DNA from: Psoroptes ovis
Taxonomy: Eukaryota; Arthropoda; Arachnida; Sarcoptiformes; Psoroptidae
DNA: 64,000 nt
Direction of reading: 5' to 3'
Assembly (NCBI GenBank): GCA_002943765.1
Contig: PQWQ01000027.1
Span: forward strand, 248,001 to 312,000
The translations under genes and the position numbers were made by a program. Positions 37,111-50,944 of this stretch are shown piece after piece. The notes below the pieces were generated by a model that had not been told where the DNA came from, made no database searches, and saw nothing but the letters and a program-made list of their open reading frames with translations. Positions within the stretch are counted from its first letter, which is position 1. Each line of letters opens with the position of its first letter.

Positions 37111-40100
37111 TTTGAAAATTTAAATCGAAAAGAACATATGAATAAGTAGTGAATGAAAGTGAATGAGAAATGAAATATGTAAGTAGGGAGAGTATTTATT
37201 GTATTGAAATTCGAAATTATTTTTGATATATTATTAATATTAAAAAGACCCGTAATCGTTAGATGTGTTTGATATTAATATTTTTATAGATAAATCTTAG
37301 TATCCATATTTTGACGATTCGTTATAAATATGAATAATTATCACCGGTAATAATTTGATTATGTGTAAATGGAATAATAATGAAAGAAAATATAAAATAG
37401 TTTCAAAACATTTTAAAAAGTTCAAAATATTTTATATGAATAATAAAAATACATGTAAAAAGATGTCAATTTCATCAATGTATATAGATAAATTCATTGA
37501 AATTTTGTTTTTTTCAAGAATAAATGGAATGTATATAATTAATATAATGAACGAATAATAAAAGAATTACAAAAATTCAAAAGGTATTTGGAGGTAGTCA
37601 AGGTTTAATAGGTGTAAATTTACAATAAAAAAACAAAAGAAATGTATTGTATGAATTTCATTTATTCTTTAAAATCATTGAATTGTATTGATGATTTCGA
37701 TAAGAATAATTGATTAGCCGTTGTATAATTGTAATAATCATTAATTCATTGTCGATTGATAGATTGATGAATAAAAATTCTTCAAAAATTTCATTGTCTT
37801 TGAAATTTTCTGGTTTATTCACTGTGAATTTACATGTTGAACATCTGAAAAAGTTGATTCGATTGAAAATAAAATAATTAAAATATTGAATAATAAGATT
37901 TGAATTTTCTTAGAACCCAAGGGTTTTTCAATTTTAATAAAATAAAACCCTTTGGTTGGCCGAAAATTTTGAAGGAAAAAATTTGAGAATTAATTTAAAA
38001 TTCTTCAATTATTTACCTTATTATTTCGAAAGGAATGAATTAAATGTCGAAAGAATCATATATGAATGGGTAGAAAATTTCTAATAATTTAAAGATAAAA
38101 TTATCAAATTTTTAATATTTTTTAACCATTAAAACACTTGTACAATGATTCTATGGCAAAATGGAAGGTTTTTTCATTTACATTTAAATATTATTAAAAA
38201 CACAATCACAACATTCAAAAAGGCATAAAAAAGCACATATACACCACTGTATGGTTTTTAAAAAGAATGAAAGGGATAAGAAAAATAGCAAAAATTTTGC
38301 TGAAAAAATGCTACATTTGCAATTGTGTTTGGTATGGTGTGGTGTTAGACTTTCAAGCATGCATAGTACATACATAATAGTGGCAAATATCAAAGACATT
38401 TTGGGGCTTAAGTTGTTTTGTGCTTCCATTTAAAGATTCGCATAAAGATGCGCAAATAAATAAAATCAGCGAAATTTTATGCTGCGCAAATCAAAAATTT
38501 GAAAAAATTCAACCATTGAAAATGTATCTTCCGAAGGTCATCTCCGTTCATTCTCGTTTGTTTTGTTTTGTTTTGTTTTTTTTTTTTTTTTTTTGGTAGA
38601 ATAACTGAGGAAAATATCAAATTATATGTGTAAAAAATTAACTCGAATGATATTCATGCTGCAAAGAAGGGAAAAAAAATTGCCACATTTTTTGATATTT
38701 TCAATACATTCAATGTACATTAACCAATCATCATAATGAGCAAATGTGTCTAGACATTATTATCTCTGACATAATAAATATCATTTCATTATAATAATAA
38801 TGATAATTTTTGACAAAAAAAAAATCTAATCAAATTTTTTATTTGAGGAATAATTTTGATACCATAAATCATCGGCTTATTGGTCGGATATTTTCATTGA
38901 AATCAATTATAAAGTTGTCACTTTCTGCCCGAAAAAAGTTAAAATACCCGAGTTTAACCCGGGTTAGATCGGATTTCGGTTCGAAAGCATTGACGCAAAT
39001 ATTCGGGCATCAATCGAGTAGCTTAAATCAAATGGAAAATCAGCTACACTTTTCATTTTATAAAAAATCAGGGAGTAGCAAACAATATTTATTGGTGCTT
39101 TTATCAAATATTTCTACAAACATTTTGAAATGTGAAAGCTACATTTCTTTTTGCCAGGTTCATCTGCGCATCAAACATTTTAGTGCAGAAAAAATTGAAA
39201 AAAGAGATTTGCTACAATAATAAAAAAAACAATAAAATTCAAGTATAAATATATTAGGTTGTCCGAAAAGTTCTGGCCGATTTTCTTAAGAAACTCTATT
39301 GATTAAGCCGAATGAACTTTTCGGACAACCTTCTATGTTAGTAAAGTTTCATACATTCACATAGACAAATTAAGTACAATTTTTACATAAAAAGCATATA
39401 AGCAACAACAATAAAAACTTGAAAACTTAGAAATTAATTCATTCTCGATTTTATTAAAGGGAAATTTTTTTTCATTCAAGAATATCTTCTTCAAGAAATT
39501 CTCCAGAAAAAAATTCGATGATAACTTCAAAACAAAACAAAACAACAAAAAAAATATGTGTTTTAATGAGAAAAACAAAAAACCAGACAGACACATTTAT
39601 ATGTAATGTGGTTTATTTCATTTTGTTGGTGTACGGGGTTGGTTTAATCGACTATGGAAAAATGAATATAAAAATGAATAAAGGAAAAAAAAGGGATAAA
39701 GGGTGTCAAAATCGTGTGTGTGTATTGCAGCACTGGCAAATAATGATAAAACATGATGCACACATCATTCAGAGGCAAATCACCCATCATCATTATATAA
39801 CTGTGTAATTTTCTGTGCTTTTTTAAATGTGCTTTCGCGAATGCTGTTCAATTCAATGAATGAATGCATTGAAAAATGAAAATATCAGAATTTTATTACT
39901 AAAATGATAATGATGATCATCATCATGATGGTAATTAATGATCATCATTAAACAATAATAGCCTTTCGTTATTATTTGCAAAAGCTTTCGCAAAATAACG
40001 TATAAAAACATGAAATAAAATGAAATAATCGATTATTTATAGCAAGATAAAGGAATATAAAGCAATATTATTATGATTATTATATAATTTTTATGATCAT

Positions 40101-40962
40101 AATCATTATTATTATTATTTTGAAAATAATAAATCTACTCATTTGTCTACACATTTATTGAAATTATGCTAAACACAAATGCAAATATCATCATCATCAT
40201 CATTCAAATAAACATGCAAATTTTGTTATTATTATTGAAATCATTAACCATTTATATTGATTAATTTTCATTTGATTAAATGATTGTTGAAAAGCAACGG
40301 AAAAAATACGAGCATGCAAAGATCAAATGGATTTTTTTTTTCGGGATGAAATTGGAAATAAAATCATCAAATTCAATGATCAATGGGTTAAAGCAGGGGA
40401 AAATTAATTAAAAAATGATAACTTACCATTCTTTAAACCACATTGAATCCATTTTTTGAATTCCGAATGTAATTAAATTCAATTTCACATCAAAGAAATA
40501 AAAAATTCGAATTAAAAAAACCGTTTGAAAAAAAAAATGAATGAAAATGTTCGATTTTTTTTTTCAATTTTAACCTTATCAGATCGACCAGTGTGTTATT
40601 AGCGTTTTTTTTTATTCAGACCAATTTTTAATATTTTTTCGTTATTTTTTCTTGTAAATTTTCGCTTTTTTTCGGTTGGAATATTCTCAAACGTTATTTT
40701 TTTTTTTTTTTTTGGGAACGACGAATAAAAAAAAATTGATTTTGGAAAAATATGGGACTAGCGTCGCCATCTTTTGATGAAAAATCTGAAACAATTTTTG
40801 ACAAACGAATGCCAATTTTATACGTTACAAGTTTTTCGATCGAATGATTGTCATGATTTTGCTGACTTCATTGCTTTTCTTTGTCATTTTTCAAATTTTC
40901 AATTCAAATGTTTAATTTTCATTTGATTTAAGAATAAACTATTCAATTTAATTCATCAAAAA
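37111..40962. other. Shared upstream region between the doublesex-like gene and UCHL5
   Basis: This is 3.9 kb of AT-rich DNA without a convincing gene. It holds one palindromic element (39252-39336), a poly-T run at 38576-38594, ATC/ATT trinucleotide runs and a strong minus-strand 5' splice-site sequence at 40421-40427. It must carry promoters for both divergent neighbours. Confidence 0.5.
39252..39336. mobile_element. Palindromic MITE copy 32 (asymmetric-centre type)
   Basis: TTAGGTTGTCCGAAAAGTTC with TGGCCGATTTTC; right AACTTTTCGGACAACC. The only copy between 28 and 61 kb. Confidence 0.83.
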
Positions 40963-42014
40963 ATGACAAACAATGCTGATCAATGGTGTTTGATTGAATC
41001 CGATCCAGGCGTATTCACCGAATTGATTCGTGGTTTCGGTGTTGAAGGGCTACAAGTGGAAGAAATATATTCATTGATGCCTGAATGTTTTGAAAATTTG
41101 AAACCAGTACATGGACTAATATTTTTATTTAAATGGCTACCCGATGATTATTCGGATGGTAAACTGTTACAAGATTATCGGCTGATGAATGAAATATTTT
41201 TCGCTAAACAAGTAATACATAATGCATGTGCTACACAAGCAATTATCAACATTTTGATGAATTGTAAACATTCAGATTTGAAACTTGGTGAAACATTGAC
41301 TGAATTTCGTGATTTCACGAAATCATTTGATGCATCAATGAAAGGTTTATCCCTGAGTAATTCTGAATTGATTCGTAAAGTACATAATTCATTTTCGCGA
41401 CAACAAATGTTTGAATTTGATAATTTATCTGGTAAAAAAGACAAGGAAGATGTTTATCATTTCATTGGTTACATACCGTTCGAAGGACGTTTGATCGAAC
41501 TGGATGGACTCAAAGAAGGTCCATATGATTTAGGACCAATCGGTAGTGATGATGATTGGTTATCAGTTGCACGGCCACATATTGAAAAACGTATGCAAAA
41601 ATATTCGGCTGGTGAAATACATTTCAATTTAATGGCAGTGATTAGTGATCGTAAAATGTTGTATGAAAAACAAATTTCAGAGTTGGAGAAACAGCTATCT
41701 GATGGTAACAATGAAAACAAGGATGATATCCTTGCTAAAATCAATAATCTTAAATATTTGATTCGACAAGAAAATGAAAAAATGGAACGATACAAGGTAA
41801 GTTTTGGATTGATTCCATTCTTATTTCACAAATTTCAATCATCATTTATTTATTTTAGATTGAAAACATACGCCGTAAACACAATTATCTGCCATTAATC
41901 ATTGAAATATTGAAACAATTGGCCAAAGAACAACGATTAATCGAACTGTATGAGAAGGCTAAACAACGTGCCATTCAGCAGCAACAACAGAAACGAGATA
42001 AATTGAAAAATTAA
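40963..42014 (+). CDS. Uchl5: Ubiquitin C-terminal hydrolase UCHL5/UCH37 (proteasome and INO80 deubiquitinase)
   Basis: This cysteine protease trims ubiquitin chains at the 19S proteasome after recruitment by Rpn13/ADRM1, and also binds INO80. Exons are 40963-41796 and 41859-42014, joined in phase 0 across a 62-bp intron, giving 329 aa, the usual UCHL5 length. The catalytic set is complete: Q83 in AKQVIHNACATQ, C89, H166 in DVYHFIGYIP and D181 in IELDGLKEGP. The C-terminal ULD-type helix, RRKHNYLPLIIEILKQLA, is the part that binds Rpn13-type DEUBAD domains. That extension separates it from UCHL1/L3 and from BAP1. A poly(A) signal, AATAAA, lies at 42041-42046. Confidence 0.96.
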
Positions 42015-42040
42015 TTTTTTTTTAATTAAAAATTTTTAAA

Positions 42041-42046
42041 AATAAA
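42041..42046 (+). terminator. Poly(A) signal of UCHL5
   Basis: AATAAA lies 27 bp past the UCHL5 stop and only 11 bp before the stop codon of the opposing MSH6 gene. Cleavage 10-30 nt downstream would fall inside the MSH6 coding exon. Confidence 0.6.
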
Positions 42047-42056
42047 TAAATTACTT

Positions 42057-45000
42057 TTAAACATCATCATCATTATCACCATTATCAGCTGATTTTAATT
42101 TGCGTAACATTTCAATTTTCGACGATATTTGTTCCAAATTTGCTCGGACTTGTTCACTGTTGTAATCAATGTTTTTGGAATTCTGTTGTTTGTATTGTCG
42201 AAACCAATTCAACAATGTTTTGATTTGACATTCGAGCTCAAATCGTTTCGAATGTTTATATGCATTTCGTATTATACTGGTTGGAATTCCAGCCAATTTT
42301 GCCACATTAAATCCATAACTTTTATGACATATTCCTGATTGCAGTTTGTACAAAAATATGATATTTTCATCCGTTGGATCTTTATCATTTTCATTTTCAA
42401 TCATATAAGACATGTAACCAAGTTTGATATTAGATTTATGATTCAATTCATCCAAAATTGAATGATAATGAGTTGAAAATAATGTACGACATCGGATTTT
42501 TTCAGCCAAATCAAATATAATGGTTGATGCAATCGATGTACCATCGAATGTTGATGTACCACTGCCAAGTTCATCTATTAGCGCTAAAGAATTCCGGGTC
42601 GCATATTTGATAATCAATGAAGCTTCACTCAATTCGACCATAAATGTACTTTCATTTTCCAAAATGATATCATAAGCACCGATACGTGTGAATATTCTAT
42701 CGACCGGTGTCAATTGACATTCACTAGCTGGGACATAACATCCAATTTGTGCCAATATCACCAGTAAGCCAACTGAACGCATCAATGTTGTTTTACCACC
42801 CATATTTGGTCCAGTCAATATCAGTGTTTCATTTTTCAATTCAATATCATTCGGTATAACATTATTATTGATCAATAGAAAAGCATTACGTAAATTTTTA
42901 GCACAAATAATCGAATCATTATTGTCATTATTCCATATGAATGTTGGTAAACATGATTGTGAATCATTAGATTCAAATAATTGTTTTGTATTCGATAATG
43001 ATAGTAAAACATCAAATTGAGCGATACATGATATTGCTTGATGCCATAGCTGATAATCTTTATCAAAACGTTCTAATAGCTTACGATATAAATCATTCAA
43101 CAATAATTGCTTTTCATTTTCAAAATATTCCAATTCTTCAATCAGCTTCAATAGTTCAGGAGTATAATAACGTTTAAAACCTTTTCTTGAACTTTTCAAT
43201 TCATATTTTTCATCCGATTTTGATACCTTGGATTCACATGAATCAGGTATTTCGAGTAAATAACGATTTTTAAGGGCATTTACATATGTAATACGAGTTT
43301 TAAAATATAATTTTTGTTCATCCAAATAACATTTTAGTTTGTTTTCAATGTCAATAATTCTATCACAAACATCATCATAGTTGGCATCGATACCTTTATT
43401 CGGGATAAATTTTCCATCTTTCCGTAGACTTTCTTCTTCAAATAATTGATGAAATATTTTAATTTTATCCTTGATTTCAGGAAATAATCCATCATTATTG
43501 TTATTGTTTTGATATGTAATTAATTGTAGAATATATTTAGATCGTATTAAATCAGATTTTGATTGAATATCATCGATAAATTTCAGTATTTGTTCAAAAC
43601 CATCGATTGTATTCAAAAATGTTTTGATTTTTCTCATTCGATAAATATTTGATTCGAATAGGATTGCACGTGAATCAGGATGATTTTTTGAACGCGTCAA
43701 TGATGATTGTGAATGTATTTGTGTTAATAGCCGATCTAAATCGGGAATTTTTTTCAACATTTCTTTCCAATGTTTTTTAAAACAAATCAAATCATTATTT
43801 TCGGCTAAATCTTTGATTGCTTCATGACGTCGTTCCAGCTCTTTACGCTGGCCACATAATGGTTGACATAACCATTTACGTAACAGTCTTTTACCGAATA
43901 TTGTTTGACAATTATCAATAATTTTAAACAGCGTCAATGATCGTTCATCCATTGATAATGATTGAATTAATTCCAAATTTTTCATTGACATTGAATCAAC
44001 AATCATATGATTAGGTAATTTGATTGTTGTAGAATCATTATTGATGTTGAATTCAGGAGGATTGTACAATTCAAATTGTTTCATTGAGATGATATCATCG
44101 ATGATTAATGATTTTTCTAAATAATTAATGATAGCACCCAATGAAATTATTGATAATTCATAATCTTTTTGAGGTGTTTGTTGTAGAACATCGGATGGAT
44201 CCAAAATCTTGTGGCGAATGCTATCCGGTATGTTTGCCAACAGATTTTTTTCATACAAATATTTCAATATTTTACCGGATGATTCAAATTTTTTCAATTT
44301 TTCCAGGCGGGCATTTGAACACAATGTTTCCACAAGTTTCAAGAATTTATTTGATTTTTCAATCAAAATTTCCGATGGTTTATGATGGGCAATCAATGTA
44401 CGCAATTTTGAATTATAACGATCATCAATGAATTGCGATAGGAAGAATTTGCCAATCGATACATCAACAAAACACAGGCCAAATTCGTATGATGATTTTG
44501 TGTGTTCCTAGTGGGTGGAAGAAATTGAAGATAAATACAAATATAAACATCGAATAATGAATGACAACATTACCTTACAAGTGATGGCAAATAAATATTG
44601 ATCACAATCGACAAATGTATCGGCATCGATATCAGACATGAAGCGGGTGCCCAATGAAGATATACGACAAATTTCACGATTAACAACTCGATCAAATTTA
44701 GTTGGATGTTTCATTTGTTTACAACGTTCAGTCATCATTTCAGGTGTTTCAGTTTGTTCAACTCTGGCCACTTTATAGCCTTTTTGTACCAGGGCATCGG
44801 CATATTGTTTATAGCTTTTTTCCGGAAAACCAGCATGTGCAATTGTACCACGCATAAATAATATTTTCAATTCTCGGGCACATAAAACAGCATCCATATG
44901 GAAAAATTCATAAAATTTACCCATTTTAAAGAATAGAACAGTATCATAGTTTTTCGATTTCAATTCCCACCATTGACGCATTGCTGGTGTTTGTTGTTGA

Positions 45001-46022
45001 AGAAATTCAGTAGGTACATATAATGTTGATGGATCATAATTGGGATTTATTTCATCATCATTAATCAATAATCGATTACCATTTAAATCTTTAATATATT
45101 TTGGTTGTAAAAATTTATATGTTAAATGTGGCCATTCTACATTTGCTGCTTCTTCAGACAGTATTGCTTTATCTGGATTCGAATCACATATTTTTGTTTT
45201 CTTAAGAAATTTTTCATCATTAAGCACTGCAAATTGGTCATTTTGCTCTTTAATATTATTGACATTGATATCACTTGATTCATCAATAATATTTTCATTC
45301 AAATTGCTGGAATCAATTTTGACAAATTTAAATGAAATATTCTGATCTTCAATCATTGTCAACTTTTCAGGCATTTGATTGGTTGATGAAAGAATTTTTC
45401 GAGTCTTCAATTTCAAATCTGATAATTTATTATTCGATCCGATATCATGTCCAATATCGTCCAATATTTGATCATCATCACAAATAAAATCATCATGTTT
45501 TCGACTTTTTTTAGCTGATTTAATAGTTTTCTTTGATTTTTTTGACGGTGGCGTTATTTCTTCTTCTTCTTCATCGAAATCACTTGATTCAAAGATGTCT
45601 TCTTCTTCATCATCATCATTGGGAGATTCTTCTTTTTCAGGCTCGTAATCATCATCTTTATTCTGATTTTTAGCTGTAACTTCATTATTATGATCATCAT
45701 CTGAATCGGAATCTTGAAATATTCTTTTAAATTTCTTATTACTTTTCTTCACAGATCTTTTAATGATGATTTCATCATCATCATCATCATCATTTTCAAT
45801 GTCTAAAGGTATAGTCTTACGCTTAGGTGTTGTTATTGAGATTTTCGCATCTAAATCATCATGATTTGATCGATCAGACAATTCAATACGTTTTCGATTA
45901 TTTTCTGTTTCATTTTCTTGCTTTTGAACTGCTGATTTTGGTGTTCGTTGAAAATAATTCAACAAAGTATTTTGTTGTTTTGGTGTTTTCGATAAATTCG
46001 TTGATGCTGGTGATTTCTTCAT
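42057..46022 (-). CDS. Msh6: DNA mismatch repair protein MSH6 (MutS homologue)
   Basis: MSH6 pairs with MSH2 as MutS-alpha and recognises base mispairs and small loops. Two exons, 46022-44574 and 44507-42057, join in phase 0 across a 66-bp intron, giving 1299 aa. The N-terminus has a PCNA-binding PIP box (Q17..L20..Y23F24 in KQQNTLLNYFQ). An acidic/basic disordered region follows; I see no PWWP domain. The mismatch-binding Phe-X-Glu is in MGKFYEFFHMDA near residue 366, the feature that identifies MSH6 among MutS paralogues. The ATPase has Walker A GPNMGGKTTLMR near residue 1049 and the signature LIDELGSGTSTFDGTSIA. Its stop faces that of UCHL5 across 42 bp. Confidence 0.96.
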
Positions 46023-46642
46023 TGTTTTTCTTCAAAAATGAATTTGATTAAAGCTAGAAGATGTTCATCAAACACAAGAAAACAATAGACCTTCGAGTCT
46101 AAGAAAAAGTGGCGCGCATCGAATTATTTTCATCGAGTTGTACTCGATCCGACCACCAGATGTCACCAGAATCTAAAAAGGTGAAGGAAATTTTCCGAAA
46201 ATTTAAATTTCCTTTTCCCATTTGAAAAGTTCCTGAGAAAAAAAAATAATTCGATTCGAACACACACATTCGACATCTGTTTCTGAGGAGCGGGAAATTC
46301 AAAACGAAAAAAATATTTTTTTGACAAAAATAAAAGTCATTTATTTCGGTCAAAAAATAAAATAAAATATAATAAGTATGACTTTTAGTGAAACAAAAAA
46401 AAAATTTTTTTTTATATGATATATTATTATTAATATTAAAAATTATCAAGAAAAAAAAATCGTACAAATCAATATTTTTTTTGCTTTGTTATTTGTTTTT
46501 TTTATCGATAATCGTTTTCAAAAATATTTTTTTTTTCATTCACACGGAATTAAAAAATAATTTCAATTTTTGATCAAATTATAAAATAATTCCGCGTGTT
46601 TGACAATTGGATCGCATTCAGTATAATGGTTATCAACGTTTT

Positions 46643-47401
<759 letters not shown>

Positions 47402-47927
47402 TTTGAATATTTATTCTATTTAGGAATGATAATAAATAATAGAGAAAATTGAAATTCTGGTTAAGACATGAAACGTCTTGAAAAAAAAAATCTCGATTCA
47501 AGTCGAGAAACGAATATTGAACCGAAAATTAATGAGGCACTGAATCTTGGATCAGTTTCTCTGGGAAGTGTGGTCAAATTTGGTAAATCAAATCAATAAT
47601 GGTAAACATACTTATTTATTGATGAAATCCCGAGAAAAAAAGACAACAACAAAAAAACGAAGATGAAAATTTTGGTGGCTGATGTTTGATTGAATCAGAA
47701 TGAATGTGTGTGTGTATGCGAGGAACAGGATATGTTTGTTGTGTTTTGTGTTTTGGCCAGAATAAACAATATAAAAAATTGCAAAAAGAAAAAATCAAAA
47801 CAAAACATGCGCAATTTTTTCTAAACACGCGAATTTCACGTATACTGTTCATAAACACTAGTACACAACAGACATGTCATTTATGAATATATTCATTTTT
47901 TTGAATTTTTCAAAATTCATTTTTAAT

Positions 47928-49496
47928 TTAATTAATTGAATCAATTTTTTCTTTAATCATTTCTTCAAGTTTCGCCATTTGTGTTACGTCTGAAATGCGA
48001 CCACGAAATCGTTGATTTGAAATTGAACCTTTGGCATTGAAACAATCGATTGCACTGGAAATTTTGGAAAAAACTTAAAATTAGTTCTAATCAATTGAAT
48101 AATCATTCATAAAAAATTACATTTTCGAAGATTGTTCGACCAATTTTCGATCACCGGCAATAACAATTTGACAAGGACTTTTGACTGAATTACAATCATC
48201 AGCTAATGAAATCAAAATCAATTGATTTTCAAAATCTATTTCACCGATTGTATTGAAAAAACTAGTAATGAAATCATATTCATTTTCTTTACGATGTATT
48301 GAATATAGTTTTGGTTTCACAGATAAATTCAGGTATTTCTCTGCTTCACATTTTCCTAGATCACGAAGCGATGAAATGCAATTCTGGAATTCAGAAGGAT
48401 TAGCATTAATATATTTCGAAATCGCCTTAAGACATTTGAAATTTCAAAAATACCTTTTGCATTCGACGTATATTTTTCTGCATTTTATCAACGATCGAAA
48501 CAAATTCTTCAGGTGTACACCTTTGAAAATGAAATTTTTAAAATTATAAAAATTTAAACATAGATAAGTACTTACTTCAACGATGCGGATAATGATTTTT
48601 CTCGGGCCAATACTTTGTTCATATGCTTCAACAAACGATTTCCAGCCAAATATGTTAACAATGTTTTACCTTTTTTACCTTTTTGTACACCTAGCAATTT
48701 TATCATTTGTAAATGATGTAAACTTGGAACATGTGTACCGCAACATGGATTTTTATCCAATGTTTCAATCGATACAATTCGCAATGTTTGTGTTTGCGAT
48801 AAATCTTCAGGTAATTCCATACCGAAACGTATATCAGATGTATCATTTTTGTCTCGATATGAAACATTGACTGGTAAATTTTTACGTATTTTTTCATTGA
48901 TTTTTGCTTCCAGTTCTTCAATCATTTCATCTGTAATCGTTGTTTTCGATGTATCGAATTCAACATTCGATATTTCAGCACCTAAACACCATGATGTTGT
49001 CTGTAAGTTGAAATATTTCAATGCAACAGCTGTAATCAAATGTTGTCCAGAATGTTGTTGCATATGATCAAAACGACGATTCCAATCAATTTTTTGAACT
49101 GGAAGCTGTCCACATTCAAATTTGCAATCATCAGATTCGATAAACAAAATTGCTCGGCAACCATCACGTCTAACATTGATTACTTTTTGATCATCTAATA
49201 GACCGGTATCATATGGCTGAAATTCAATAAGGAAAAACACAATTTAAATCCAAACACAATCAATAAATGAAAGGCACTTACCTGTCCACCACCTTCAGGA
49301 AAAAATATACTATCTTCCAACACTACATCATAACCATTGATTGTTTTACCATTTAATTTCAATGTTGCTGGTTGACATGAAACAATGGGACTTTTAAACT
49401 GAAAATTAAGTAAAATTCAAGAAGATTAGATGGGTACAATGGTTAAAACGGTCTAACCTCTTTGAGAAAACTATCTTTTTGACACATAAGAGTCAT
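47928..49496 (-). CDS. Aarsd1: Alanyl-tRNA editing protein AARSD1 (AlaX type)
   Basis: AARSD1 is a free-standing trans-editing enzyme that hydrolyses mischarged Ser-tRNA(Ala) in the cytosol. Six exons give 365 aa with all phases consistent: 49496-49458, 49398-49282, 49216-48576, 48520-48454, 48383-48121 and 48054-47928. The zinc-binding editing site is intact: H103 and H107 in HMQQHSGQH, then C211 and H214 in NPCCGTH. The N-terminal part has the FFPEGGGQPYD motif of the second-AlaX domain, split by an intron right after GGGQ. It is slightly shorter than vertebrate AARSD1 (about 410 aa). The start is the ATG 13 codons before the first intron. Confidence 0.93.
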
Positions 49497-49842
49497 TATT
49501 GATCATTTATTGGTGATTTAGTCTGAAATTTAATTTTATGAATTTGAAATTTCGCAATCATGTTGCATATGCATAGTGATCATAGTAAACAGTGACTAGA
49601 TGGCGCGAGTGTGCATTGTTTATATACTCATATGTTAGGTGCCTATTTCTACTTAATCTGCTATTACAACCCAACACGGTTAACCTAAAAATAAAAATAA
49701 ATTTATTTATGAGGATTCAATCTTTAATTTTTTTTTTGATGAAAATTGGCCTTAATTTACTTAAATAACATCGACTAAAGGCCATTCTTTTGATTGTTAA
49801 TTTTTAATGATTCGAAATCAACAATAGTTGAAAAAGTTGAAA
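49497..49842. promoter_or_regulatory. Short divergent promoter between AARSD1 and the HDHD3-like gene
   Basis: Only 346 bp separate the two start codons, which point apart, so both promoters and 5' UTRs must fit here. I see no clear TATA box. A small GC-richer patch (GATGGCGCGAGTG, about 49598-49610) lies in the middle. Confidence 0.45.
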
Positions 49843-50640
49843 ATGTTTAAAACCCTGCGTTTGCTGTCATTTGATATCAATAAAACATTGATTACAACAA
49901 ATTCTGAAATCGGTATCGAATATCTTAAAGTTGCCATTAAACATGGTCTAAAAGTATCGAAAAATGATGAAACAATCGTATCGAAATTGAATGAATCATT
50001 TGGCAAAAATTATAAATTATTAAATAAAGAATTACCTAATTTTGGTTTGAAATCCAATTTAACATCTGAAGAATGGTGGTCACGTTTAATTCAATCATCA
50101 TTTGCCGATATTGGACTGAATAATAGCCTAAATGATAAACAAATATTACAACAAACATCTAAACAACTGTTTAAAGATTTTTCACGAGGTGATTTATGGC
50201 GTTTGAATCCAGATGCAAAAGAATTATTGCTCGAATTACGAAATCAAAAACCAGAATTAACATTAGCTGTTGCATCGAATTTTGATGAACGTCTCGAAAC
50301 GATACTTCGTGATCTTAATATTAGACATTTTTTCAATTTTATGTTTGTATCACGGCAATGTGGTGTGGCTAAACCTGACGTGGAATTTTTCAAACACATA
50401 TTACAAACGGTTGAAGTTGAACCAGAAAATTATCTACACATTGGTGATGATGCTGATAATGATTATTTTCCGGTGAAAAAAATCAATGCACATGCATTAA
50501 TATTAGATCCGACGATGGAATCGGCTAAAACGGCCGGTGTCGATCCACAAGATGTTGTACCTGATTTAAAATATTTTCATAAATTAATTTTCAATGATAA
50601 TAATCAAGATGATAATCAGGCTGCAAAACAAAATCAGTGA
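49843..50640 (+). CDS. Hdhd3: HAD-like hydrolase, HDHD3 family
   Basis: A single-exon gene of 265 aa. The first true ATG is at 49843; an upstream in-frame TTG is not used. The HAD fold is clear. Motif I is LSFDINKTL with nucleophile D11, motif II VASNFDER, motif III Lys in GVAKPD, and motif IV HIGDDADNDYFP. The family mark FGLKSNLTSEEWW in the cap matches HDHD3, whose substrate is not established. Position +2 of motif I is Asn rather than the usual general-acid Asp. Human HDHD3 (DVKDT) also lacks Asp there, so this may be a family trait rather than damage. Poly(A) signal AATAAA is at 50671-50676. Confidence 0.88.
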   Translation: MFKTLRLLSFDINKTLITTNSEIGIEYLKVAIKHGLKVSKNDETIVSKLNESFGKNYKLLNKELPNFGLKSNLTSEEWWSRLIQSSFADIGLNNSLNDKQILQQTSKQLFKDFSRGDLWRLNPDAKELLLELRNQKPELTLAVASNFDERLETILRDLNIRHFFNFMFVSRQCGVAKPDVEFFKHILQTVEVEPENYLHIGDDADNDYFPVKKINAHALILDPTMESAKTAGVDPQDVVPDLKYFHKLIFNDNNQDDNQAAKQNQ

Positions 50641-50944
50641 AATTCATTTTCATTAATCATGATGCATTTAAATAAATATGAATATCTGTCTTTAAATTGA
50701 TTCGAAAATTGATTAAAAACCTTTTAAAACCTTTAAAAAAATTTAAAATTTCTAAAATTCATTAATTTCCAGAAACGAAAGATGGCATTGACGGCCATAT
50801 ATATGAGTAAATTTAAATCAAAACAAATGGTAAATGTGTGTGTGCACATGCCCCGTTCATCAGATGAGAAAAAAACTCATTAAAAATCATTATTCTGGAT
50901 GTTTATTATTATTTTGAATTTTAACGATAATTCAATACCCGAAA

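Noticed and set aside
38810..39220. 136-codon plus-strand open frame upstream of UCHL5
   Set aside because: No recognisable motif, no good start context, composition like the surrounding non-coding DNA, and no splice partners.
46099..46573. Phe/Lys-rich frames between MSH6 and RpS5 on both strands
   Set aside because: They come from poly-T/poly-A runs in the 3' flank of RpS5 and the MSH6 promoter.
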